From assembly GCF_001750285.1 (NCBI RefSeq), contig NZ_MAMP01000002.1:62001-126000 (forward strand): DNA of 64,000 nucleotides. Reading direction: 5' to 3'. Below are positions 27,807 to 35,412 of this stretch, in pieces. Every line of letters starts with the position of its first letter. Positions within the stretch are counted from its first letter, which is position 1. This stretch comes from Domibacillus iocasae (lineage in GTDB: Bacteria; Bacillota; Bacilli; Bacillales; Domibacillaceae). The translations under genes and the position numbers were made by a program. Below the pieces are notes generated by a model that did not search any database, was not told where the DNA came from, and was given only the letters and a program-made list of their open reading frames with translations.

Positions 27807-28532
27807 TTATTTATGTTGAAATGGACATTTTCCTAAAATCGGTTCGCTGTCATCCCCGATGAAAAACTGCTTCCATTCATTATGAGTCGGATCACCAAAG
27901 TGGCTAATGTCCGGATGTTTCGGAAGCTGGTCCCATTTTTCAACCCGTTCGCGCACTTTTTCACGCGACATAACTCCGCCAGGCTCCGTTCCAGTCAATC
28001 CTTTGAAAATTTTCCGCGGCTGAAAACCAAGTACCATTGCATTGCCTAAATCCCTTGTTTTCCGTTGTTTATAAGCCGGAGTATTTCCAAAAACAAAGAT
28101 TGGCTCGCCATGGAAATGAAAATCCCACAGGTAATGATCCGGATCTTTTGGACTTTCAGCAGGCCACTCCTGATCATCCTGTTCATGTAAATATTGAAGA
28201 ATGGACCAAAATTGTTCCCTGTACTGTTCAAGCTCCCCTTCTTGTTCAAAAGGCTCGACGAATAAAAATAAACCGTGGCGAACAAATGGAGGTTCTTTAA
28301 ACAGTTCGAGAAATGAACCAACAATTTCAGGTAACTTCGACCAATCCTTTTGTGTAATATATCCATACCTCAATTCGCCTTTTCGCTCACCATTCATGCC
28401 GAAATAACAAGGAAACGTGGGATCCATCACCGTTCGGTGGAATGTTGCGTATTCGTTCTTCAACCATAAAGGCAGATCTTCACATGTTTCCATATCCTCT
28501 TTCGTCAATAAAGCCGTTCGGGTTTTCAGCAA
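27807..28532 (-). CDS. YqcI/YcgG family protein
   Basis: 241 residues from the chosen start. The family core is present: LPLWLKNEYATFHRTVMDPTFPCYFGMNGERKG near the N-terminus, a W-x-F-H-F-HGEP-IFVFGNTPAYKQRKTR stretch, and a terminal LGKCPFQHK. Function is unknown; the family is scattered in Bacillus and actinobacteria. The frame stays open to 28703, but no ribosome site supports the upstream Met codons. The TTG at 28532 has GGAGG seven bases upstream and gives the normal family length, leaving 139 bases for divergent promoters. Confidence 0.75.
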   Translation of the reverse strand: MLKTRTALLTKEDMETCEDLPLWLKNEYATFHRTVMDPTFPCYFGMNGERKGELRYGYITQKDWSKLPEIVGSFLELFKEPPFVRHGLFLFVEPFEQEGELEQYREQFWSILQYLHEQDDQEWPAESPKDPDHYLWDFHFHGEPIFVFGNTPAYKQRKTRDLGNAMVLGFQPRKIFKGLTGTEPGGVMSREKVRERVEKWDQLPKHPDISHFGDPTHNEWKQFFIGDDSEPILGKCPFQHK

Positions 28533-28671
28533 GGTTCCGCCTCCAGTCATTGTCGTTAGACTTACTTTCTCTTTTCTTACCCTTTCAAGCTGCTTTAAAA
28601 CGCTATCATGTTTGAATGATGACAAAAAAGGATACATAAAGTGTATCTGTCTGCTGAAAGGATGTGTCTGT

Positions 28672-28758
28672 ATGAGAGGATTATTATTTATTATCATTGG
28701 CATCGTTATTGTATTCGCTGCTTACACATTACTGAAAAATTTTAAAAACCGACGCTAA
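28672..28758 (+). CDS. 28-residue single-span membrane microprotein
   Basis: An ATG after AAAGGATG (9-base spacing) opens a 28-codon frame. A hydrophobic helix (about residues 3-20, LLFIIIGIVIVFAAYTLL) is followed by the basic tail KNFKNRR, fitting a small inner-membrane protein with its C-terminus inside. A strong terminator begins at its stop codon, which supports it as a transcribed unit. The family is unknown. It is divergent from the YcgG-family gene. Confidence 0.5.
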   Translation: MRGLLFIIIGIVIVFAAYTLLKNFKNRR

Positions 28759-28795
28759 AAAAGCAGAGCCTGACCCAATCAGGCTCTGCTTTTTT
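28757..28795. terminator. Bidirectional terminator between the microprotein and DinB-family genes
   Basis: AAAAAGCAGAGCCTGA/TCAGGCTCTGCTTTTT with a 5-base loop. The right part lies in the last codons of the convergent DinB-family gene. Confidence 0.85.
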
Positions 28796-29258
28796 CTATG
28801 TCGCGCAAAAAATAAATGTAATCGGTCGGACAGCTTCTGTATCCCGCTTCTCTCAGCATAACCACGACATTGCCCCGGTGAGATGTCCCGTGATTCACAA
28901 CGTGTGTCACCAGGTCGGACAATGTGTTTTGAAATGACGTTCCTTCCGTATTTTCATAGAAAATCATTCTATCCCCATCTGTTTCAAGCGCTAAAAACTG
29001 GCTCATTTTCTTATACAAAGCAGCAAACGCTTCTTTTGCTTCCTGCACATTAGAAAATTCCGTTTCCCCTACTGCCAATAAACTTGTTCCCTTCATACGG
29101 GCAAACCAAAGTTGGTCTACATCGTATATATGGCCAAATGTTCGTGCAATCATTGAAAAAGGACCAGCAGACGGCTTTTTAAATACATCAGGAAATTGAG
29201 AGATATGATCGAGCATTCGTTCGTTCGCCCACATATGGTAATGGTGCAGGTTTTTCAT
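28779..29258 (-). CDS. DinB-family protein
   Basis: 159 residues, a four-helix-bundle DinB/YfiT-like protein. Three metal-ligand histidines fit the family: the N-terminal HYHMWANERMLDHI region, HIYDVDQLW, and HVVNHGTSHRGNVVVML. Some members are thiol-S-transferases using bacillithiol; the role of this one is unknown. Despite the name, DNA-damage control cannot be shown. The ATG at 29258 follows GAGGAG. Confidence 0.85.
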   Translation of the reverse strand: MKNLHHYHMWANERMLDHISQFPDVFKKPSAGPFSMIARTFGHIYDVDQLWFARMKGTSLLAVGETEFSNVQEAKEAFAALYKKMSQFLALETDGDRMIFYENTEGTSFQNTLSDLVTHVVNHGTSHRGNVVVMLREAGYRSCPTDYIYFLRDIEKSRA

Positions 29259-29439
29259 TTTTTTCTTCTCCTCTCCATTTTAATACTTTCGCTAAAAAAA
29301 CTTTCTTTTTTTTTTCACTATAGCAGGCGAAAAAGATAATGTAATTGAAAATGAGTAAAAAGACTACTCTTTTTCAGAATAATGTTTTTATTTCCTGGGT
29401 AAAAGAAGACTATTCCAAAAACACAGGAGGTTCTTTTTC

Positions 29440-30582
29440 ATGAGAGCAGTCACATATCAAGGTGTCAAAAACATGAAAGTGAAAGATGTAGCTGATCCGA
29501 CCATTCAAAAACGGGAAGATATTATTGTTCGAATTACGTCCACGGCAATTTGCGGATCCGATTTACATATTTATCAGGGAGCATTGCCGCCGGCAGAAGA
29601 AGACTACGTAATTGGGCATGAGCCTATGGGAATTGTAGAAGAGGTGGGGCCTGACGTGACAAAAGTGAAAAAAGGCGACCGCGTCGTTTTGCCGTTTAAT
29701 GTTTCCTGTGGCCACTGCTTCTACTGTGAAAATGATCTGGAAAGCCAATGCGACAATTCGAACGCAAATCCTCATATTGATACAGGCGGCTATTTCGGCT
29801 TTACAGAACGATATGGAAACTTTCCGGGCGGCCAGGCGGAGTTTTTACGTGTACCGTATGGAAACTTCATGCCTTTCGTTATTCCTGAGTCATGCGAGCT
29901 CGAAGATGAAGCCCTTCTGTTTATGTCCGACGTTCTGCCAACTGCTTACTGGAGCATTGAAAATTCCGGTGTGAAAGCTGGTGATACTGTGATCGTGCTT
30001 GGCTGCGGGCCGATCGGCTTAATGACGCAGAAATTCGCCTGGATGAAAGGCGCCAAACGGGTCATCGCGGTTGATCACGTGCCATACCGCCTTGCGCACG
30101 CGAAGCAGATGAACAATGTTGAAACCTTTAACTTCTCGGATTACAAAAACATGGGCGACCATTTAAAAGAGATTACAAACGGCGGCGCTGATGTTGTCAT
30201 TGACTGTGTCGGCATGGATGGTAAAAAGTCGCCGGTTGAAGCGATTGAGCAAAAACTGAAATTGCAGGGCGGTACGTTAAGCGCGATCCAAATCGCTATT
30301 AAATCCGTGCGCAAATTCGGTACGATTCAATTGACCGGCGTTTACGGATCGATGTATAACATGTTCCCTCTTGGTAACTTGTTTGAACGGAACATTACGG
30401 TTAAAATGGGCCAGGCACCAGTTATTCACTACATGCCGGAGCTGTTTAAGAAAATTACTGCAGGAGAGTTTGATCCAACAGAAATTGTGACGCATAAAAT
30501 ACCGCTTGAACAGGCTGCAGAAGCGTATCAAACGTTCAACGATCATGCGGATGAATGCATTAAAGTGGTCTTGAAGCCATAA
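29440..30582 (+). CDS. Zn-dependent alcohol/formaldehyde dehydrogenase (FdhA/YycR-like)
   Basis: 380 residues, medium-chain Zn dehydrogenase. The catalytic zinc site is CGSDLHIYQG (Cys) and GHEPMGIVEEVG (His-Glu). The structural zinc loop CGHCFYCENDLESQC is present, and the NAD fold is VIVLGCGPIGLMTQKFA with an acidic AVDHV end. The insertion with NPHIDTGGYFGFTERYGNFPGGQAE is typical of the glutathione-independent formaldehyde dehydrogenase subgroup and of B. subtilis YycR. It lies 1.7 kb downstream of hxlAB, so a role in aldehyde detoxification is plausible. No copy of the HxlR-type element was seen before it. AGGAGG precedes the ATG. Confidence 0.85.
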   Translation: MRAVTYQGVKNMKVKDVADPTIQKREDIIVRITSTAICGSDLHIYQGALPPAEEDYVIGHEPMGIVEEVGPDVTKVKKGDRVVLPFNVSCGHCFYCENDLESQCDNSNANPHIDTGGYFGFTERYGNFPGGQAEFLRVPYGNFMPFVIPESCELEDEALLFMSDVLPTAYWSIENSGVKAGDTVIVLGCGPIGLMTQKFAWMKGAKRVIAVDHVPYRLAHAKQMNNVETFNFSDYKNMGDHLKEITNGGADVVIDCVGMDGKKSPVEAIEQKLKLQGGTLSAIQIAIKSVRKFGTIQLTGVYGSMYNMFPLGNLFERNITVKMGQAPVIHYMPELFKKITAGEFDPTEIVTHKIPLEQAAEAYQTFNDHADECIKVVLKP

Positions 30583-30589
30583 GCATATA

Positions 30590-30615
30590 CAAGCCGCCCT
30601 TTAAAGGGCGGCTTG
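30590..30615 (+). terminator. Hairpin after the alcohol dehydrogenase
   Basis: CAAGCCGCCCTT/AAGGGCGGCTTG with a 2-base loop; very stable but followed by TATTA rather than a long T-run. Confidence 0.6.
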
Positions 30616-30617
30616 TA

Positions 30618-30683
30618 TTAGTTATAGGATTGCTGCAGAAGGGCAATTTTCGGATCATCTTCTACAATCACGATTTTTTGTTT
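30618..30683 (-). pseudogene. Remnant of a response-regulator N-terminus
   Basis: Between two in-frame stops the minus strand reads KQKIVIVEDDPKIALLQQSY, the first strand and acidic pair of an OmpR-type receiver domain. No start codon and no continuation are present. It sits beside the tricarboxylate transporter genes, which in other bacteria are often controlled by a two-component system. It is probably the end-piece of a deleted regulator gene. The rest of the gap to 30766 is AT-rich with nothing recognisable. Confidence 0.5.
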
Positions 30684-30766
30684 TTAAATCAACCTGCTTT
30701 TATTGTGGAAGAAACCGGGATTTTTTTTTGAAATATTGTTTTGTTCTATAATTTTGTTGAACGACT

Positions 30767-30802
30767 AAAAAGGCTGACTTGAAAATGGAGTCAGCCTTTT
30801 TT
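30767..30802 (-). terminator. Terminator of the tctBA operon
   Basis: AAAAAGGCTGACT/AGTCAGCCTTTTT, a 13-bp stem with loop TGAAAATGG, immediately after the HPr-like gene. Confidence 0.85.
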
Positions 30803-30805
30803 ATG

Positions 30806-31054
30806 CTAATTTACTTCCACCGGAATATGAAAGTCCCGAAATACTTGAACCATTTCTTCCTTCGCTTTTTCTTCATCCGATCCGTGAATTTCAAGCTGAA
30901 ATTTTTCGGATGTAAGAATGGAGTGCGTTAATCCTAAAATACTTTTCACATCGATGCTGCGATGGTCTGTTTTCAACACAATGCTGGATTGAAACGGCTG
31001 AGCAGTTTTATTTAATTCAACCACAAAACGGGCAAACGTAGGTCCGAGTTCCAT
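30806..31054 (-). CDS. HPr/Crh-like protein lacking the catalytic histidine
   Basis: 82 residues. It aligns to HPr by eye along its length: TFARFVVELNK occupies the place of the HPr His15 helix, and DVKSILGL matches the Ser46 region (LKSIMGV). Phe7 replaces the PEP-phosphorylated His15, while the HPrK-target serine is kept as Ser38. B. subtilis Crh also lacks His15 (Gln there) and acts as a CcpA co-regulator, so this protein may be regulatory rather than a PTS carrier. It is last in the tctB-tctA operon, 11 bases after tctA, with AAGGAGAG before its ATG. Confidence 0.75.
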   Translation of the reverse strand: MELGPTFARFVVELNKTAQPFQSSIVLKTDHRSIDVKSILGLTHSILTSEKFQLEIHGSDEEKAKEEMVQVFRDFHIPVEVN

Positions 31055-31065
31055 TTCTTCTCTCC

Positions 31066-32592
31066 TTAATCTTCTTCATTAATAATGACTGAACGGCCGC
31101 GCATTTTCATGATGAGCGGAACGCTGATCCAGAGAGCGCCAATGACAAGGAAAAGCAATGAAACGGGACTTGTGACGAATACCGAAAAGTCTCCGTTTGA
31201 AGATGTCAGCGCACGGCGCATATTGTTTTCGATCATCGGTCCGAGCACAAGAGCTAAAACAAGCGGCGCAACGGGATAATCGTTTTTCGTCAAAAAATAG
31301 CCGAACAGTCCGCAAATGAGTAGCAGCGTTAAGTCAAATGTATTAAATTGAACAGCATATACGCCAAATATTGAAATCGCGATAATAATCGGCAGCAAAT
31401 ATTTAGCCGGCGTTTCAATAACTTTCGCAAATACTTTTACAAGCGGCATATTCAGCACAAGCAGCATCACATTCCCAATAAACATACTCGCAATCAGTCC
31501 CCACGCTACTTCCGGATTGTCTTCAAACAAAAGCGGACCTGGCTGTACGTTATACATAATGAGTGCGCCCATCAAAATAGCGGTCGTTCCGGAACCTGGG
31601 ATTCCCATTGTCAAAAGCGGAATCATGGCCCCTCCTGATGCACCATTGTTGGCCGATTCCGGCGCGGCTACTCCCGCAATGGCACCGTGGCCGAATTTCT
31701 CGGGATGTTTGCTTATTTTCTTTTCGGCAATATAAGAGAAAAAAGAAGCAAGTGTGGCACCGGCTCCTGGAAGTACACCGATAAAAAAGCCAAGAAGCGA
31801 ACCGCGGACGATTGGTGCGGTGCTTTCTTTCATATCCTGCTTTGTCGGTAAAATACGTCCAACCTTGGTAATATTTCCATTCTCTTTGTCCCGGTCCAAT
31901 ATGGTCCGGAATACTTCACCAAGTGCAAAGAGACCAACTGCGATCGTTAAAAACTCAAGGCCCGAATACAAATACGCATTGTTGTACGTAAACCGGGAAA
32001 CACCTGAGACATTATCCATACCAATGGTGGCCAAAAGCAGCCCAGCTACCGTCATGATCAATGCTTTTGTAATCGAGCTTCCTGCTAAACCGCTGACCGC
32101 GCACAAACCAAGAAGCATTAATGAAAAATATTCAGCCGGTCCAAAGGATAGAGCTAATTCCGAGAGTGGTTTAGCCAGTAATGTCAAACCAAGAAGCGAT
32201 ACAATCCCTGCCACGAACGAACCGATGGCAGAAATTGATAACGCTGCTCCTGCTCTTCCTTGTCTCGCCATCTGATAGCCATCCAGTGCAGTCACGACAG
32301 AAGATGATTCACCTGGTGTATTTAATAAAATCGATGTTGTCGATCCTCCATACATCGCGCCGTAATAAACGCCGGCGAGCAGGATTATCGAACTGGCCGC
32401 CGCACTTTGCGGATCAAGCCCTGACGTCAATGTCGCGGTAATCGGGATAAGCAGTGCCACCCCGCTCATCGGACCAATACCAGGTAATACACCTACTGCC
32501 GTGCCGATCAGCACGCCGAAAAAAGCAAACAATAAATTCTGCCACTGCATCGCGATGCCGAAACCATTCATTAAAAACTGTAATGTATCCAT
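31066..32592 (-). CDS. tctA: Tripartite tricarboxylate transporter, large membrane subunit
   Basis: 508 residues, 11-12 hydrophobic segments. TctA signatures are present: GTAVGVLPGIGPMSGVALLIP near residues 31-51, AMYGGSTTSILLNTPGESSSVVTALDG, and GVLPGAGATLASFFSY in the second half with AAPESANNGASGGAMIPLLTMGIPGS. It forms the permease of a solute-binding-protein-dependent, ion-driven carrier for citrate or related carboxylates. RBS AAGGAGG precedes the ATG at 32592. tctB lies immediately upstream; tctC is divergent. Confidence 0.93.
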   Translation of the reverse strand: MDTLQFLMNGFGIAMQWQNLLFAFFGVLIGTAVGVLPGIGPMSGVALLIPITATLTSGLDPQSAAASSIILLAGVYYGAMYGGSTTSILLNTPGESSSVVTALDGYQMARQGRAGAALSISAIGSFVAGIVSLLGLTLLAKPLSELALSFGPAEYFSLMLLGLCAVSGLAGSSITKALIMTVAGLLLATIGMDNVSGVSRFTYNNAYLYSGLEFLTIAVGLFALGEVFRTILDRDKENGNITKVGRILPTKQDMKESTAPIVRGSLLGFFIGVLPGAGATLASFFSYIAEKKISKHPEKFGHGAIAGVAAPESANNGASGGAMIPLLTMGIPGSGTTAILMGALIMYNVQPGPLLFEDNPEVAWGLIASMFIGNVMLLVLNMPLVKVFAKVIETPAKYLLPIIIAISIFGVYAVQFNTFDLTLLLICGLFGYFLTKNDYPVAPLVLALVLGPMIENNMRRALTSSNGDFSVFVTSPVSLLFLVIGALWISVPLIMKMRGRSVIINEED

Positions 32593-32612
32593 TTCTCAGC
32601 ACCTCCTTTTAT

Positions 32613-33059
32613 TTAAATTGGAAAACCAGGCAGCGACCCTTGTAACACATGAACAAAAAGATAATAAACACCAAACGAAAAACCTGCTGCAATTAAAATC
32701 GTTTTCAGCCAGCGGCCTTTTTCCAAAACCTGAAACCCGACGACTAAAAAAAGAAATGTCGTGATCACGTATCCAAGCGGCTCCAGCAGCACTACGTAAA
32801 GAACCGCCGCCGCAAAAATGGTTAAAAACCGTTTGTAATCCGGCTTTTCTCCTTTTGCTTCTTCTTTTTTCATTTTTGTTGTTTCAATAAAAAGTTTAAT
32901 GCTTAACAAAATCAATAAAAGGCCAAGTCCAATTGGAAAGATGTCAGGTCCTACGTTGCTTCCATAGGAGCTGGCGGCTATTTTTCGGCTTTCTACCATA
33001 AAAAGAACTCCTATTAATATAAAGACGATACTTGCATAACGGTCAAACGTTTTACTCAT
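32613..33059 (-). CDS. tctB: Tripartite tricarboxylate transporter, small membrane subunit
   Basis: 148 residues with four hydrophobic segments, the expected TctB topology (two helices, a loop ending KGEKPDYKRFL, then two more with PLGYVITTFLFLVVGF). The frame starts at 33083, but the ATG at 33059 has GGAGGTG upstream. It is first in a tctB-tctA-HPr-like operon. A cre-like sequence 38 bases upstream overlaps its probable promoter, suggesting carbon catabolite repression. Confidence 0.85.
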   Translation of the reverse strand: MSKTFDRYASIVFILIGVLFMVESRKIAASSYGSNVGPDIFPIGLGLLLILLSIKLFIETTKMKKEEAKGEKPDYKRFLTIFAAAVLYVVLLEPLGYVITTFLFLVVGFQVLEKGRWLKTILIAAGFSFGVYYLFVHVLQGSLPGFPI

Positions 33060-33096
33060 TTCATCCACCTCCACTTTCACCAAAAATCCTTTTATA

Positions 33097-33111
33097 ATGT
33101 AACCGCTTTCT
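33097..33111. promoter_or_regulatory. cre-like (CcpA) operator between tctB and tctC
   Basis: TGTAACCGCTTTCT inside this stretch matches TGWNANCGNTNWCA at all but the last position. A TTATAA-type -10 for tctB overlaps its edge on the minus strand. CcpA binding is inferred; the HPr-like protein in the operon makes it more interesting. Confidence 0.5.
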
Positions 33112-33325
33112 AAACGTACCAGTAAAAAAGATTTGATAGAAGCTTTTATCCATAACTTGAATAACGATCATATTTTCTACGAAAGAACAAACCAGCATGG
33201 AAAAAATGATCTTAACTTCTTTTAATGACTTTTATGAGATGAATGATGGCAAACTGTTCGTACTAAAACGACAATGGTACGATGCATTTATGAAAGCGTT
33301 ATCAATTTTAAGGGGGGGTAAAACA

Positions 33326-34366
33326 ATGAAAACAGCATTTAACGTAAAAAAATGGGGAAGCTTGTTCACAGCTGGTGTACTTGCGCTCAGCTTAGCAGCA
33401 TGCAGTGAATCGACTACATCTTCGTCCGGAGGCAGCAGTGAAGAAGGAGCTGCTTATCCAGAGAAGCCAATCGTGATTAACGCGCCATCAGGAGCAGGCG
33501 GCGGTCTCGATACAACCGCCCGGGCATTGACGAAAGTATTAAGCGACACTGGTTTAAATGAACAGTCCATGACGGTTGAAAATAAGCCAGGTGGCGGTCA
33601 GGCAGTGGGTCTGGCCGACTTTATCAGCCAGGACCCGGCAGACCCGTACCGCTTGTTCCTCCCATCTGTTCCGCTTCTTATTAATAATTTGAAAAAAGAA
33701 GGAAACAGCCCGCATTCTTATAATGATTTAACGCCGATCGCCCAGCTGACAAAAGATTATGGCGCAATTGTCGTTCCAGCTGACTCGAAGTATAAAGACT
33801 TAGCCTCATTATTCAATGATTTGAAAGCGAATCCGGACAGCCTGACATTGGCCGGCGGCTCATCTCCCGGCTCGCAGGATCATTTAGTCGCTATGCTTCC
33901 TGCGGTAAAAGCAGGCGTTGACGCAGCTAAAATCAAATATCTTTCTTATGATGGCGGCGGCGAAGCCATGACCGCGCTGATCGGTGGCAATGCTGACGTA
34001 CTTGCAACAGACATATCCGGCACTGGTGAATATTTAAAAGCAGGAAAAATCCGTGTGCTTGGCGTATCTTCTCCTGAGAGACTAAAAGGCACATATGAAG
34101 CCATTCCAACATATAAAGAAGCAGGAATTGATGCGGAGTTCACGATTTGGCGAGGTCTTTTCGGTCCAAAAGAAATGCCAGAATATGCAGTTGAATACTG
34201 GAACAAAACACTTTCAGAAATGGTCGAAACACCGGAATGGCAGGAAGTCCTTCAGACAAACGGCTGGGAAGACGGATATAAAAATTCTGAGGAATTCACT
34301 GATTTCTTAGCTGAACAGGAAGTGTTAGTACAGGAGATTTTAGAGTCGCTTAACATGCAAAAATAA
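33326..34366 (+). CDS. tctC: Tripartite tricarboxylate transporter substrate-binding lipoprotein
   Basis: 346 residues. The lipoprotein signal ends ALSLAAC with lipidated Cys26, followed by a Ser/Gly linker. The TctC/Bug fold shows PEKPIVINAPSGAGGGLDTTAR near the start (ligand-carboxylate loop), VENKPGGGQAVG, and LAGGSSPGSQDHL. It captures the carboxylate outside and delivers it to TctAB. The frame runs from 33197, but the ATG at 33326 follows AGGGGGGGT and opens the signal peptide. It is divergent from tctBA; tctC is more commonly the first gene of the same operon. Confidence 0.92.
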   Translation: MKTAFNVKKWGSLFTAGVLALSLAACSESTTSSSGGSSEEGAAYPEKPIVINAPSGAGGGLDTTARALTKVLSDTGLNEQSMTVENKPGGGQAVGLADFISQDPADPYRLFLPSVPLLINNLKKEGNSPHSYNDLTPIAQLTKDYGAIVVPADSKYKDLASLFNDLKANPDSLTLAGGSSPGSQDHLVAMLPAVKAGVDAAKIKYLSYDGGGEAMTALIGGNADVLATDISGTGEYLKAGKIRVLGVSSPERLKGTYEAIPTYKEAGIDAEFTIWRGLFGPKEMPEYAVEYWNKTLSEMVETPEWQEVLQTNGWEDGYKNSEEFTDFLAEQEVLVQEILESLNMQK

Positions 34367-34395
34367 ACTCAACTCGCTTAAGAGGGGGATCTGTT

Positions 34396-35184
34396 TTGAA
34401 AGGACCGTTGGAAGAAGCAAAACAAAAAGTAAAAAAACAATTCGGCCAATCAGCTGAACAATATGTGACTAGCCGTACGCATTCTACAGGGAAAGATCTC
34501 GCTATCCTTACCGAATGGCTGCAGCTCAAGCCGGATTCTGTCGTGTTAGATATTGCAACTGGAGGAGGCCACACAGCAAAAGCGCTGGCCCCTCATGCTG
34601 CTCATATTTTTGCAACAGATTTAACAGTGGAAATGCTGGCAGCGGCAAAACGGCACTTGAATCAATCTGCCGACAACATTTTTTATGTGGCAGCGGATGC
34701 AGAGAATCTTCCTTTTTTGCCGGATACATTTGATGCCGTTACGTGCCGAATTGCCGCCCATCACTTTCCAAATCCAGAAGCGTTTGTGCAGGAAGTCGTA
34801 CGCGTATTAAAGCCCGGCGGCCAGTTTATCCTTATTGATAATATTGCTCCCGAGGATAACGTTTTGGACTCTTTTGTCAACCGCCTTGAATCATTGCGGG
34901 ATCATAGTCACGTGCGCAGCTACACGGTTTCAGAATGGAAAAAATGGCTTGGTGAATCAGGCGTTTCTGTCGTGAAGGAAGAAATTCGCAAAAAAACACT
35001 CGGCTATCCAGAATGGGTGCGCCGTACCACTTCTTCTCCTGAACAAATTCAGGAAGTCGATGCTCACCTTCTTTCTGCTGATCTATCAATTTCCAGCTAT
35101 TTTTCTATTCAAGCAGAAAAAAAAGAAATTCAGTCTTTTACGATTGATGAGTGGATGGCCATGAGCCAAAAAGCAAAAAAATAA
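34396..35184 (+). CDS. Class I SAM-dependent methyltransferase (YcgJ/UbiE-like)
   Basis: 262 residues. Motif I is VVLDIATGGGHTAKALAPHA, the acidic motif II is FATDLTVEM, motif III is AADAENLPFLPDTFDAVTCRIAAHHF, and LKPGGQFILID completes the UbiE/MenG-type methyltransferase core. The substrate is unknown; B. subtilis YcgJ is a likely relative. It starts TTG at 34396 after AGAGGGGGATC, 29 bases from tctC, so it may be read from the tctC promoter. Confidence 0.82.
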   Translation: MKGPLEEAKQKVKKQFGQSAEQYVTSRTHSTGKDLAILTEWLQLKPDSVVLDIATGGGHTAKALAPHAAHIFATDLTVEMLAAAKRHLNQSADNIFYVAADAENLPFLPDTFDAVTCRIAAHHFPNPEAFVQEVVRVLKPGGQFILIDNIAPEDNVLDSFVNRLESLRDHSHVRSYTVSEWKKWLGESGVSVVKEEIRKKTLGYPEWVRRTTSSPEQIQEVDAHLLSADLSISSYFSIQAEKKEIQSFTIDEWMAMSQKAKK

Positions 35185-35285
35185 TTCAAGCAGGACTATG
35201 CCAAAAGCCAGGAAGATTGGCTTTTAGGAACAACTTTTTTGTTAACCCCTGCATCATTATACTAAAGCTTAAATAGTAAGTGCTG

Positions 35286-35375
35286 ATACCGGAATATTTC
35301 TAATACCGATGGAATCACTGCGGCTAACGCCGGAAAAATGTTTTCCGGCGCTAGCCAAAATAAATCGGCGTTATC
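35286..35375. repeat. Intergenic repeat R1 (TARCGCCGGAAAAA-type motif)
   Basis: The 228-base gap between convergent genes holds at least three or four copies of a motif close to TARCGCCGGAAWAAW in both orientations. Two face each other as a near-perfect 15-bp stem (35323-35337 with 35341-35355, loop ATG). Related clusters occur at 38806-38882 and 54747-54815, also between convergent gene ends. Confidence 0.6.
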
Positions 35376-35412
35376 ACTTGTAAAGTGACGAACGGAATTA
35401 GAGGCACTCTCA

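Noticed and set aside
28533-28703. N-terminal extension of the YcgG-family reading frame
   Set aside because: No ribosome site supports the upstream Met codons, it exceeds the family length, and it overlaps the divergent microprotein; TTG at 28532 with GGAGG is better.
29360-29410. SigB promoter before the alcohol dehydrogenase (GGGTAA present)
   Set aside because: No GTTT-type -35 at 12-14 bases upstream.
35200-35260. Hairpin AAAAGCCA...TGGCTTTT after the methyltransferase as a distinctive element
   Set aside because: It is probably an ordinary terminator; the pairing is short and I could not define it well enough to list separately.
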